Of a stretch of 64,000 bases of DNA, positions 1 to 11,589 are shown piece by piece (position 1 is the first letter of the stretch; the number at the start of each line of letters is the position of its first letter). Under the pieces are notes generated by a model that was not told the origin of the DNA, made no database searches, and saw only the letters and a program-made list of their open reading frames with translations. A program made the position numbers and the translations under genes. Source of the DNA: Terfezia claveryi (taxonomy: Eukaryota > Ascomycota > Pezizomycetes > Pezizales > Pezizaceae); NCBI GenBank assembly GCA_015179025.1, contig WHUX01000008.1:620001-684000 (forward strand), written 5' to 3'.

Positions 1-1118
1 TGTTGGTACATATAACATTTGCAGGATGACATCGGGTGTACATTCTCGGCTTAAACGCGAACAGCAACAGCGGCGGGTTTGACATTTGCCTTTACATTTA
101 CATGTAGTTTCAGGCTCAGTCAATGTAGTTGAGGAAGCAGCCTCTCTTAATGATAGGTGGTTTGCATTATATATGGATAATGCATGCAATTGATCTAAAT
201 CAGGATGAGTAAAATTCGGCGGAATTTTCTGTAGCTCACGGGTGGGATAATAACATTTCAGAATGCCATGTAGAGTGAGCAACTGATATCGATCTGGATG
301 AGGTTTAAGGGTGATTTTGTAGAACAGCCTAGGTGCATTGGTTGCATGTCGGTCAATTCTAGGAATATAAAGTGATACCAGATCGCCAACATTAAATTGC
401 GCAATTTGTTGAGATTTGCTGTATTTTATACTCATCTGAGTACGAGTCTTCGCAGTATTGGCCTGAACTCTAGCCAACATTATAGAGGAATCTGGTATAT
501 ACTGTCTCGTTAGTATTATAGCTTTAATATATCAGATATCGGGCATCCATACCTGGGATATGTACTTCTGACTCCTCTATGCCTGCCATATCTGCTCCAG
601 ACTCTTCCGCATCTACCTCTGACTCTTCCGCATCCACCCCTGACTCCTCTCCATCTGCTTTGGACACTTCTGCATCTGCTCCTAACTCCTCCAGATATCT
701 TTTCGTGTATTTTCTGGACTTGAACTACTGTCTGAAGAACGTAGTGAGTCTCGTCAATAATGAGGAGCCATCATTACCGGTAGAACTGTCTGATGATTAT
801 CTAAAGACTGGCTAACCATCTAACCGATGTGCTATTTTTGGTAGCATAATTTCATTGCCACTTTCAGTGCTAAGAGTTGCTTTATTTCGTTGCGATCCTG
901 GTAGGGGTAATGTGCGTAGCTTGATTTTGAATACAACCTCATATGGTGTATATCCCGTAGTAGAATGGACCTGGATTACATTAGATAAACTCAGACATGT
1001 ATGGCGAGCTGAACGTTCGTTATGTGGTAAGCATGCCTTGAGTAGTGAGCCTTTCCTATGTGGCGAGCTGAGCCTACGTTATGTGGCAAGCAATCTTGTG
1101 TGGTAAGTATAGGTATGG
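1..1118 (-). mobile_element. Decayed integrase transposon (KRBA2/SCAND3-like)
   Basis: Read on the minus strand, this stretch shows pieces of a transposon integrase of the kind seen in KRBA2/SCAND3-like and related cut-and-paste or Gypsy-derived elements. Around 960-880 the frame reads HSTTGYTPYEVVF, a typical end-of-integrase-core motif. A Ser/Glu/Asp-rich linker follows at about 720-560, made of imperfect repeats. After it comes a chromo-like segment starting NVGDLVSLYIPRIDR (about 390-345). Last is a cysteine cluster, CKCKGKCQTRRCCC (about 110-65), of the CXC type found at the C-terminus of these proteins. The frame is broken by stops near 530 and 810-790, so no intact protein is encoded. 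The catalytic DDE residues would lie beyond about 1100, where I cannot read them. A roughly 58-bp tandem duplication (1001-1032 and 1060-1092) lies at the upstream end. The far end is cut by the window edge. Family assignment is inference from motif order. Confidence 0.5.
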
Positions 1119-3679
1119 CCTAGTCTGATTGTACTACCCCTCGCAGAGGGTACGGCCAGTGGTAAGCAAGTCTGACTCGTCTGAGACCTCTGGTGCAATT
1201 GCATATTGACCCGGTGGACGGTCATATGTTTAGTTGAGGGGTAATGAGCTCACCCGATAGCCACATTATCTAAATTATCAAGATATCGTAAAGAACCATT
1301 TTTCTCATACTCGCGGCTGGCCCTGCCATTCCGTATTCTCCCGCGAGGCCCGGGCCAGCCAGGAGATGGGTGGTCTCCTGGGGGGCCCGGTCCTCTGGCG
1401 AGTTTAATTTTCTCGCGGGGGGCCCGCAACATATATATAAGAAGCAGGGTTCTTCAGGCCTCTAATCCATCTAATTGCAACATAACATGTTAACACCTGA
1501 ATCGAGTACCCCCCACCCTAGTTAGAATTGCGCCGTAACATATATAAGCTCTGGTGCTAACATTTAGTGCTTACCTTCAGCTTACTGAGAAATCTTCACA
1601 GTAGGAGCGTCTCATCTTCTTTTGTGTGTAAGCATTCTTTCCATATCAGAAACTACTTTGTACTACATATGTCAAGAAACCTGAAGATATGGGTGCCAAG
1701 GCAGAACTGAGCCAATCTCAGTTCATGGGGGATTTTTTATCCCTGAAGAGTACTCCATAATTGCGGTAATCATTCGTAGACGTAAAACAACATCAAAAAT
1801 ATCTGGGCCAGTTCTGTCACTTACCAGATAATGGAGCTACTCCTTGGTGCAGTCCTCATGGAAAAATAAGGTCTGTATGCTGTTTTGCTCTTGGGCGATG
1901 GTGTAACTGGCCAAGTTCAACAACCGCCACAAATTCTAGAACAAATAAGATATTGAACATCTATGGCCATAGACTGAAAAAAAAAGAGGCATGCCGTCCG
2001 CTCTGCAATATCTAAGCTTGAGACCGCAGACTGCGGTGGGTGACCACGCGATAAAATCTCCCCTCCGCAGCACTAAACTCGCAATCTGCGATTATTTTGC
2101 CTAGATTACCTTTTGGGAAGACTAGAGAGTCCCGATTTGGACCCTACCTTTTCTGGTCTCGCAGACTACCATTTTGGGAATCATGCTAGTCCTCTCATGA
2201 ATTCCCCTAATATAGAGAGGCCGCAAATACATGAATTCTATACATATATAAAGCCTGCAAATATATGAGCTTGCCATATTTATCACGACTGCGAATGGAG
2301 GAGTTCCGTACATACCTCACGATCTAGGAGATCAAAGGAAAGAAGCATATTGGAAGGCACAGACATAATTCTATAGTTTATAAGTAAGGTCTATAACATT
2401 CTGACAGTGTAAGGAGGTCGCTAATAATATTATAGGATGGGTGTTAAGCAGGCATTCTCTCGGAGAGAGAAATATGAGATCTGTCAACCGCTTTTTCCAA
2501 AGCATGTCTGTTTCTGCTCTTGCTTTTCCGCACACTCCAACTCAACTCTCCATTCAAGACTGGGTTCATACTATTGGTCAGGCACAAGAAGGACTTATAT
2601 ATTATCAGCAGAAGCATAAGGTTCATGCATCACTTAAGGACTTCTGGGTTCCAACTTCCTCTACCTCAAATACCCGTCCGGTTCTGCTAATTAATTTTCT
2701 ATGTATATATTTTTCTTATTCTTGAGATTCCTTGTCCGGTTCGGTTTACTATTTGTCCGGTATAGCCAATAAATTTTGCGCTGTACAGAGATCTCTCGTT
2801 ACAAGCATACCTTCGGTAGTCCCACATAGTAAATAAGCATATTTCCGTTAGAATATACTTAATTTTTTTGCTTAGTCACCATACATATTTATAGCAAGAG
2901 AAGAGCCTCGCCATATTGGGATGTTTATCGATAAGAAATAACCCCGCACGAACATACGAGTTGAATCTATAGTAACATACTAAGAACAAGCCTCTCTACT
3001 ATTTACCCGACAAGCTCAGATGCCTAATTCTCATGGATCTCTCGAGATTGTCGAAGATCCAATCTCTGATATTGAAATGCAATTCTGGCAACCTATCTTC
3101 CAAGCTCAGTCAATGAACCCGAAACTGAGCCACTGCCATGGCTCCGATGTCGACACTCTCAGGCCTTTGGTGTACCGCCATGTTTAGGATGGGCCCGTAA
3201 TTGCTGGGAGCCGGAGGTGTATAAGTGGTAGTTTCGGAACTATCGTCCGCAGGTCTACGTTAGGGGCAGGAACTATGGGCTGGGGTTGGCCAGCGACCTG
3301 GGGAGATGGATGCCTGTTTTACGTTTAATTGCTTCAAATCTATGTTTTGCTAGCGTTGTGAAATGGCAAGGATAATGACATGGACTCCCACATGGGCACT
3401 GACCTTGATGATAAACTCATGGTCATTCTGGGAGCATGGCCGGTTTTTCGAATAGTATATTCGAAGCTATGGAATTTGAGCTGAGGGCATGATAATAGAG
3501 ACAGCCGAGCAATCTGACAAGAATCAATGCTATCAGATCCATCAGTCGGAGATGCTTCCGCACGGAGTTTGTCTGATTAAATCGCAGTTGTTCTGGGTTG
3601 GGCTGGATATGTTTTAGTACACTGAGTACGTATACTGCCTCGTAGGTTGAGAGGTCTTCTGAATGGCTCCCCATGACAA

Positions 3680-3962
3680 TGAGGTTGAAATGGTGTAAGG
3701 GGCAGCCTGCAGGAGCTGAAAAATAATAACGTAGTCAGTTTCGGTACGATGAGATCATGGGTAACAGCATTGAAAAGAGCTCACCGAGGCGATGAAAATG
3801 GTGCAAGGGGCGGTCAGAATGGATCAACGTGGACCGAGAGCTAGAAAATACAGACTGAGGTCTAGAATATAAGTGGCTCAGTCAGTTATGGCCCGATACG
3901 GTCGAGGGTGGAAGCAGAAGGAATATCTCACTGAGACGGTGAAAATGGTGCCCGGGGGGGGA
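3680..3962. repeat. Three spaced degenerate copies of a ~27-bp block
   Basis: A block resembling cgaggcgatgaaaatggtgc recurs at about 3682, 3787 and 3933, each time followed by a G-rich AAGGGGC-like end. Spacings are about 105 and 146 bp. The sequence between the copies also shares short words, such as a cagtcagtt-like motif, so this looks like an old tandem duplication of about 100-150 bp. It has no coding potential. Confidence 0.5.
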
Positions 3963-3989
3963 AGTGGGGGGGAATTGTGATTGGAGATT

Positions 3990-4085
3990 GAGTTCGGGTC
4001 TGGAAGACTGAGCCTGGTGATTGGAGACCGAGTGTGGTAATTTGAGACCGAGTTTGGTAATTGGAAATTGGGTTTATTGGAGAGT
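3990..4085. repeat. Degenerate ~20-bp tandem repeat
   Basis: Variants of gtaattggagaccgagtttg are repeated about five times with substitutions (gattggagattgagttcg, ggtgattggagaccgagtg, gtaatttgagaccgagtttg and so on). It is a short decayed minisatellite with no gene associated. Confidence 0.55.
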
Positions 4086-5733
4086 GTAACCGCTAGGACA
4101 AAACGTGATTACTGGGTGCTAGGTTTGCCTAGACACCGATAGTATATTGTACGCTCACAGGTTTCAATTCCGAAAGTCAGAGTCTGGTTGGAGGCTGAGT
4201 CTGATCCTCGAGCCCAGTAATTGAATATCAGTTTGTAGAAGCTCTGGGAGATGATCTTGTCATGTTGAGAAGAACAAGAAGAGTGGAGAAGAAGAAGATG
4301 AAGAGCGGTAGGTTTTAACCTTACGGATCTGCTAGTCTACCTAAACTGTATAATGCCTAGATCTGGTAACTCGGTAGTGTTGTCACATGTCCTTTCAGTT
4401 TGAGTCCGAAAGACTGATTTGGGCTCGTACAAATAATACCTACCACATATGTACTGCCTACTCCGTACAATGACCCATAATGTCATGCAAGCATAGTAGT
4501 CATTCTGGGTATTTTCAAAATCTGGAAACAACTAATGCTCGTCAACATTCCATCACCTTGCCCCCCTCCCCCCTCTATAGGCCGAATATTCCGCTCACGA
4601 GCTCATGGCTACTAGAACATCATTAGATCTAGGTTGTTAGCCTTAAGTATACAATACTTGCGTTTCAAAAGAGCTAACTCTATCACATATATAACCTTCT
4701 GTACTAGTACTCTTAAATTTCTTGCCCTGTAGTAGAAGAGTTTTTTTTTTTTTTTTTTTTTGAGGGGTGGAATTGGCGTTAATAGTAGCCAGTTTGATCC
4801 CAATATTCTTTTTCGAAATATTTAACTAGGCAACATCTGAGTTAGCCTTGTTGTAGTCTCCGGAATAACAACACAAGAAGATGATTCATGGAGCGCGAGT
4901 GTTTCTTAACCACGTTCTTTGTGCTATGTTACGTATTTTCTATCTAGCAGATCTAGTTGATATTGACGTAGCTTTTCGGCACGGCAGCGCCGGACCCATC
5001 TTTTCATCTATGGATATTTCAGAACTTTGTCCGAACTTCAGGGTAAGGAATAGTTATTTTTAATTTATTTTCCTGATGTAAACGTTGTAACACAAGTCTC
5101 CTATCTTTACTTCCTTTATCCTGCTGCCATAGTCCCTTAATACTTCGATAACGCCATCCTTGTAACAAGAGCACTGTATTGCCAGTATCCCACAAACACC
5201 AATGATTTAGATATCAGCCACAAACAGCCAGAAACCTTCTGAAGTTTGCATGCCTCAGCGGATATCGAGCTCACTCGTGACATGCATCACCACTTCTACC
5301 TGGTGTAGGCGCACCCCCCATCCCCCCCAGTACAAGCAAGAACAATACGTCTTAAACAACATCAAAATTACACCAGAAATTTTTTTTTTCTTTTTTTTTT
5401 TTTTTCCTCGTTTTTATGGTTTCCTATTTCTCAAAATTCTCAACAGGATAGGATGCCAAAATAATCTCACTCCTGCAGCAATATAGGGACAGCTCACATC
5501 GTTCTAACTCGCCCAGGGATTAAAAGATACTCCATCTTCAAATATCCAACTTGGGGGGGTGCGGGGGTCCACCTTATAACTCACTTTTCCAGAAAGCTCC
5601 CTAGCCGTTGTATAATATATCCCCACACTGTTCCTCTGCTCGGGCATTATATTAAAGCCGCATTATTTTTGGAATTTTGATAATACTAACCCGTGGCTCA
5701 CCTCAGGGTAACTAACCCCCGACAGCTACCATG

Positions 5734-5765
5734 ACGAGCCACCCCGAAACCTGCGTGGATTCAAG
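5734..5765. repeat. Dispersed motif shared with the insertion at 61246
   Basis: The sequence catgacgagccaccccgaaa with its flanks matches, with few changes, the gatcatgatgagccacccgg end of the small insertion at 61246-61337. Two copies 56 kb apart suggest members of one dispersed repeat family. The left border of this copy is not clear. Confidence 0.5.
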
Positions 5766-6155
5766 AACCAGGCAAGCTAACTTCACAAGGTAGAGCATAT
5801 TTAGACTAAATATATCATAACTCACCTTGTTCATTCCCTTTCACCAAATTAAACCACACACACCAACAAAACCCTTCACTAGAACCATAAGCTTCCAGAG
5901 AGAGCAAAGATACATATTAATATTCCAAAGCCCCCTACCCCACAAACATAAAACAACTGTAGAAACAATCATCAATACTAATTAAGGGCAAAAATTAGGC
6001 TTTAATCATCACATAGTTAAGCTCCAAATATACATGACCAACAGCAATATTCATTACGCCATGATACATTCCAAATCCACTTGTACACATGATCATTAAG
6101 CACCTTCCACCTCCAACTCCCCATTCCTCCTGTATATATAGAGAGAAAGAGACAT

Positions 6156-9100
6156 CTACCTCCTCGCCCCCCCCGCTGGCCCAATCGCCGACATCCTCCC
6201 CCCTCCTGACTGAATACTTTGCCTAACAATCGCCTCCGCCGCCGCAGTCGCCGCAAGCCTATCCTTCTGCCTACTCCTCTCCTTTAAATACCCTGCCGCC
6301 TCCGGCCTCATTCTCAAAATCCTCAAAATCATATCATCATTTGGCACAGCCTGCGCCTCCTTCCTCTTCTCCGCCTTCATCTTCCTCATGGTCCCCAGAT
6401 TCCTTGAATGCAATACAGACTTTGACCTCTTGGTGCCACCGCCTCCAGGGACGCCAAGGAAGCCGCCCGAGGAGCCAGTGAGGCGTTGTCGAGCGGCTTG
6501 TTGGTGAGCGAGGGCAGTGCTTGCCATACGTTCGGAGGTACGGCGTAAGTTCTCTGTTGAGTCGAAGTAGAAGAAGTTGAGGGATTGAAGTTCGTGGAAT
6601 TTGGGGGAACGGAGGATATCAGCTGGGACGCCGGTGCCCTCACCGGTGACTTCGTCTTTAGCGTAGAAGAAGTCGTACATAATCTACCCACAGCGTTAGC
6701 ATCATGATCACCCATGAAAAAAAGGGGAATAATGCAGGCTTACGTTCAGCCATTTGAACACAATATCAACCTCCTGCTGCGTGAGCTGCCTCTGCATAGA
6801 TGGCTTATCAGACAAAGTTGGCACCAACAGTGACTCCAATGTCACCAGCACCTCCTTCCACAGTTTGCTCATAACCATAATCATCGCCGACTGCGTAAGA
6901 GTTGTATTCAAGATTGCAAAGTTTTCATTGAAATAGTTGGTCAAAGGGTCCAATGCCTGAGCAATATCAAGATCCGATATTTGTGCCCCAGCAGGTCGTG
7001 CTCCAGTCAAACCTGTACGGCTGAATAGACTCGTTACTGATGATAATGTACTTCCTTTCGAGAGAATGTTCTTGAGCGCGGCATGAGATAAGGTATGGTG
7101 AATAAACGCAGATAACTAGAGATACTGAATAAGCCGTTAATTCGAGTAAAAAAGATCTGACCGTACCTTATCGGTTATTTGCCTAGTCATATCCCTTTCT
7201 GTCCGGAATAGCGTTCTAAAGGTCCTACCAAAATAGAACTCAATATCATCTCGCTCTCCTTCCATACTTACACGTATCAATAATCGACCCTGGGTATCAA
7301 GATCTTGCCATAAATCCTACCATCCATTAGCACCATGTTCACCACCTCAAGAGACAATACATACTTTCGGTAAGAAGTCACTAAAATTCGCAGGATCAAG
7401 CTTTATCAGCGTCCTCCCAACACAGTCATGATCTCCCATCGTATCCCAATCCCAAATAGTGAAAGCCAATACAATCGGCCCTTGGACAGTGATCTCCACA
7501 GTTTCTTCCCAACGCGGATTTAGATTTGCATAGATGACTCTCGTCTTATGAAGCCGCTTCTGATGCTCATCTCCAACCACCACATAGGGATCACTGGCGC
7601 CATTGATATCCATAGCCTTGAGATCTTCTGCTTCCACTATCTTGATCGTAAACACATAGCTCACTTGTCTTCTTTGGGTGATGGGCGGTGCATTCGCCGC
7701 AATGACTGACGCTATTTTCTCTGCATCCATAGTTGCTTCAAGCTTATCCAGCTGATTTTTTGCAAACTCAATGTTGTTGAGTTTGACACAGGACTGGTGA
7801 CAATAAAATCAGTAAATTGCTGTATAATAGATAGTGAGAAAAAGCGTGAGCGCACCTCGGGGGCAAACTGAAAGGGTTCTATTTTCTCTTGGTTACTCCA
7901 TGCATCCCTCGCAAGAGCAAGCCATCGCTGCTGGCGGGTTTGAGTCGCAGCAGCCTCCTGCTCTGGTGTTTGCCGATCCATCTCAAATGTAAACAGCTTT
8001 TCCAACACTTCACAGTACCGGCCAATCCCCTGGCCCACCGTTTTCGCTAACGCAGTACTGAACTTTGCCATCTGGTATTCATCCTGCCACTCCAATTTTT
8101 TCAAATCATTCACGATCTGATTGAACGATCTGAATATATCCACCACTGAAGCCGTATGCCTTTCATCATCAGTAGGTTCACGCCCATGTTCTTCCCTCGT
8201 AGTGAGAACAAAATCGTCCTGCTGAATCGCTGCATCAACCCAGCCGATGACTTTCGAATCAGTGATTTGCAGCCACCGCCATACAAAGTCGGCTAGGATG
8301 TCTTCGATTTTCACGGGGTAATTATTTCTTCACGGCCGTTAGCTTGCTCTCAAAATTCAGGTAATGCGGATATGCAGTTCATACTTGGGAAAGACATCAA
8401 GATATATTCGGCGGACCTCACAGAGCTTGGCGTAAACTGCAAAGGCATCGTCTACAGGTACCTCTTCGCCCTTAGCCTTTGCAACCTCCATGATGTCCAA
8501 AAGCATGTCTCTGGAGTCTTCGGCAAATTTAGGATACACAATCTCGACCAATATCAGAGTGGGATTAACTTGTCTAGATATCCAAGTATTAGTTGTAATG
8601 AATAACGGAACACGGCCGGATCTCTCCTTACCCCATAATAGGCTCTTTGAATCGGTTTTGAATCTTCTCTGTTAGCTTGACAAGGTTGTCCGCGGTGTCG
8701 TGTACATGGATAGCATCCATTTGGTCCGCATCATCTGGAATATCATGAAGCAGGATGTTATATGCATCCATCGATTTGTCTATTAGCCCTTGTTTCAGTT
8801 GAACTACAAATTCACTTATGTCTGGCGGTGAGAAAAGAGGGTCGCTTAGAATGTGACAATCCAAAATATACAGCACACGGCCATGGGGGACCGCTTTCTT
8901 GTCGTACGCATGCTGTAGTATTTCATACATCTCCCGCAGAAGATCATCGTGAAGAATCCCTAGAAGCTGCCGTTGAATGTTTTGATCCTGTATCGGCCAA
9001 TCCGGCCAGTTTGGGTCTGTATTTTCCTTGAAGAACAAAAAGGCTGCATCCAAAGTGATGAGATTGATTTGCTGCTCATGGTAAAGCTCCCGTATGCAGT

Positions 9101-10466
9101 CCAGGAACAGTGTCATTCGTGAAGGTAATGGCAGTCTCCACCTGCTTGACAATTCCGTTAGTAAGTCTACGGAAGATTTGGACATAATTTTGATTGGTCC
9201 TTCGCCGGAGGTATCTGGAGGTGGCAACTCTGGGTCGCTGAAGTCGTATGATAAGCATTTCGCAAGGATAGCCCGGTAATATTGCCTTGGGTCTGATGGA
9301 ATATAAATGTATGGGGAATCAAAGTCTTCAAATCCCCCCTCCCCATCACCAGATTGCTCAGCTCCATAGCTGTATCCATCCGGTACCATGCTCACCCTGT
9401 ATGGGGATACGGGCTGAATCACTGAAGCGCGAACTCCCGTTGCTGGTGCCGCTGATTTAGAAAGCTCCACAGGATTTGTTTGAATGACATGAGCAATCAG
9501 CTTCGATATCTCTGGCGCTTCTGCCTTCTTCCACGCCTCGAAAGCCTCATCTGATCCAAAGTCATCCCTCTTAAGGGTCCGATGAGTATTAAGGCTAAGA
9601 CTATTATTATACGCTTTAAGGTCTTGAAGAGCTGCCCGTTCTGTCCATATAGACCGGAACTGGTCAATAATACTCTGGCATGTCGAAAGGGGAACATTGA
9701 ACAATTTAGACACCACCTTCACAAGTGGCATATCATTCACATTATAGCTGAGTGGTACCATCGGCTGCTGTGCCAGGCTCGCTGCTGAACTACTAGGTCC
9801 CGCATTATCCGTGAGGTTTTGCTCATTCCGAAGCAACTTCGTCTCAAGATTGTGCATGCGAGTAACTAGCTCTGGGTAAGAGTTATTCCATCCACCCTCT
9901 TTTAAGCAGTGTTGAATCAACCTCACAAATAGAGCCACATGACTATCCACCAGCCACTTCCAGGAATCATCCTGCTTGGCCTTCTGTATCTCCTTGGTTG
10001 CCGAGGAGTAGAATATAAGCACCAGGTCTTCCGGCCGTCTGGTATCTTTCATGTTTTTGTAGAAACTCTTCTCAGTGAACTGGGTATAAAAAGTGGCAAA
10101 TGTCCGCTTAACCAAGGCATCTTTATATTCCGCATGATTATAGTGTCCCATCCATACCTGCTCCATCTTCGTCCGTAGTAGTGGCAAAAGGTCCTTGGGT
10201 AACTTTGAGCTCTTCGTTCCGGTGACATGCTGGAATTCTCGCATGAGGTCATGAAAACTGGCCGTAGTGCTCTGTCTATGAATTGCTGATACTGGTGCCG
10301 GAGGTGGGCCCTTCTGCCGATTTCGAGGAAGCAGGAGGTAATGGAGGTAGGCATTTCGAAGTGCGTATGAGAAAACCTCTTCATCATTCAAGACAATTGA
10401 TATCCTCGCTTGGGAGGCACGAGCATTTGCTGGACTCCGTCTGGAATGTCGAATTCGATTGGACAT
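6156..10466 (-). CDS. Munc13-homology (MUN/MHD) and C2-domain protein
   Basis: A seven-exon gene of about 1,324 aa, exons 10466-8632, 8573-8385, 8327-7856, 7793-7365, 7316-7167, 7115-6744 and 6683-6156, in phase throughout. The first ~830 residues are the helical MUN/MHD1-type region. A C2 domain follows at roughly 877-985, with the Ca2+-loop pattern MDINGASDPYVVVG and WDWDTMGDHD. A second Munc13-homology segment runs at about 1040-1170. The C-terminal tail is basic and low in complexity. Family knowledge: fungal Munc13-like proteins, such as S. pombe Git1, combine MHD and C2 modules and act at membranes. Git1 is needed for glucose/cAMP signalling, while metazoan Munc13 primes SNARE-mediated secretion. 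The exact role here is inference. The start at 10466 (MSNRIRHSRR) is preferred. The same frame runs open to 10790, but that extension is proline-rich and low in complexity. Confidence 0.9.
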
Positions 10467-11589
10467 GGCTAAGTGATCGCAGCTCAGCGTAGCATGCGAC
10501 TGGAAGTAGCACAGAGACGCCGGGTAAAGTAACCAGGGAGGAGGGGGCTGCTGTTTTGATTTGGGTAATGGGGACAGGCGTGGACGTGGGGTAGGGGCTG
10601 GGGGAGCAGGCCACAATTGAAATGCTTGGTACGTTAAGGATGCGCTCTGGGACGCAGGCCACCACACTGCAGTGCTGGTACTTGGGCGAGCGGTGGGAAC
10701 TACGTATGTATCCGTCCCAGTCAGAGTCTCGTATTTGTTCACCCTGTGTTGACAGGTGGGAATGGGGTTGGGGTAGCTTGGGGCATGCAATGAACATGCA
10801 CGTAAGCCCCTACTTCTTCCAACTTACGTGAATACCAGGCGTTTGGACCAAATCCCACCGATGTTTCTTGGTCGATGTGCGCAGCTACCTGCTAATCGCA
10901 AGCTGCTATGTAGTGCTGCAGTATTGCTTAAAGTTAAGGGCGAGTATCAAATTACTGTGGTATCAAACTAGAGCCCTTGAGTATGTCGTCTGTACCTGTA
11001 CTGTGAACAAGTACAGTACAGCGTCGCCCCTTTTGTCTTGACTGAAGCTATACCTGGGCTCGGGAGCTTGGAGTTGTATTCGTACGCATGTAAGGAGCTG
11101 GGATATAGCCGGGGGTGCCGCACCACTAACCGTTCGTCGGGTATATTAAAAGTATATGGCCCTCTGCTGTGATGAATGCTCTTCACCACAAGAAGCTGCG
11201 ACAGCCCTATCGAGCGTCCTTATTGTTTGACTCAATCTAAGGACCGTTGGAATTTCTACGCGCACTTACATGGGTTTGATCCCTTGACGCAAATTGAATT
11301 CACAATTACAATAGCAAGAATGCTCTAGTCAAAGCGGGTACTATACACAATACTATTGTTTGGCCAATTTTATCGGCAATTCATAGAAATCAGGGTAATG
11401 CATGAGTCCATACTTCGAGTTTATCGCTCTTGCGCAACTGGAAACACCCCAAATGCAAAGAGGCCGCACACATTTTCAAATAAATGTCAATTATTACAAC
11501 TACGCCTTCAACCAACTTTTAGCATTCCATGTGTACAAAACATGTATAAACCTGCAATATGTAATCTAATGCAGCATCCTCACTCCTAC
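10467..11589. other. Intergenic between Munc13-like and CLPTM1-like genes
   Basis: About 1.1 kb holding the upstream region of the Munc13-like gene and the 3' side of the CLPTM1-like gene, both on the minus strand. It contains short AT-rich words, such as a TATA-like stretch near 11140-11155 on the minus strand. I see no further gene or element. Confidence 0.6.

Larger units (their letters stand above)
1119..6155. other. Gene-poor stretch with degenerate repeats
   Basis: I see no supportable gene in these 5 kb. Open frames are short and lack recognisable domains. TATA-like runs at 1430-1440 and 1541-1547, each followed by pyrimidine-rich and splice-like sequence, could be LTR or promoter debris but no element can be reconstructed. 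Homopolymer T runs lie at about 4740-4761 and 5380-5405. Local repeats at 3680-4085 and a dispersed motif near 5734 are listed separately. Confidence 0.6.

Noticed and set aside
1488..1545. TGTTA...TAACA-like borders that could be LTR ends
   Set aside because: Only 58 bp apart, with no second copy or primer-binding site nearby.
10384..10797. N-terminal extension of the Munc13-like protein from 10790
   Set aside because: Pro/Ser-rich low-complexity sequence without conservation cues; ATG 10466 gives a natural start.
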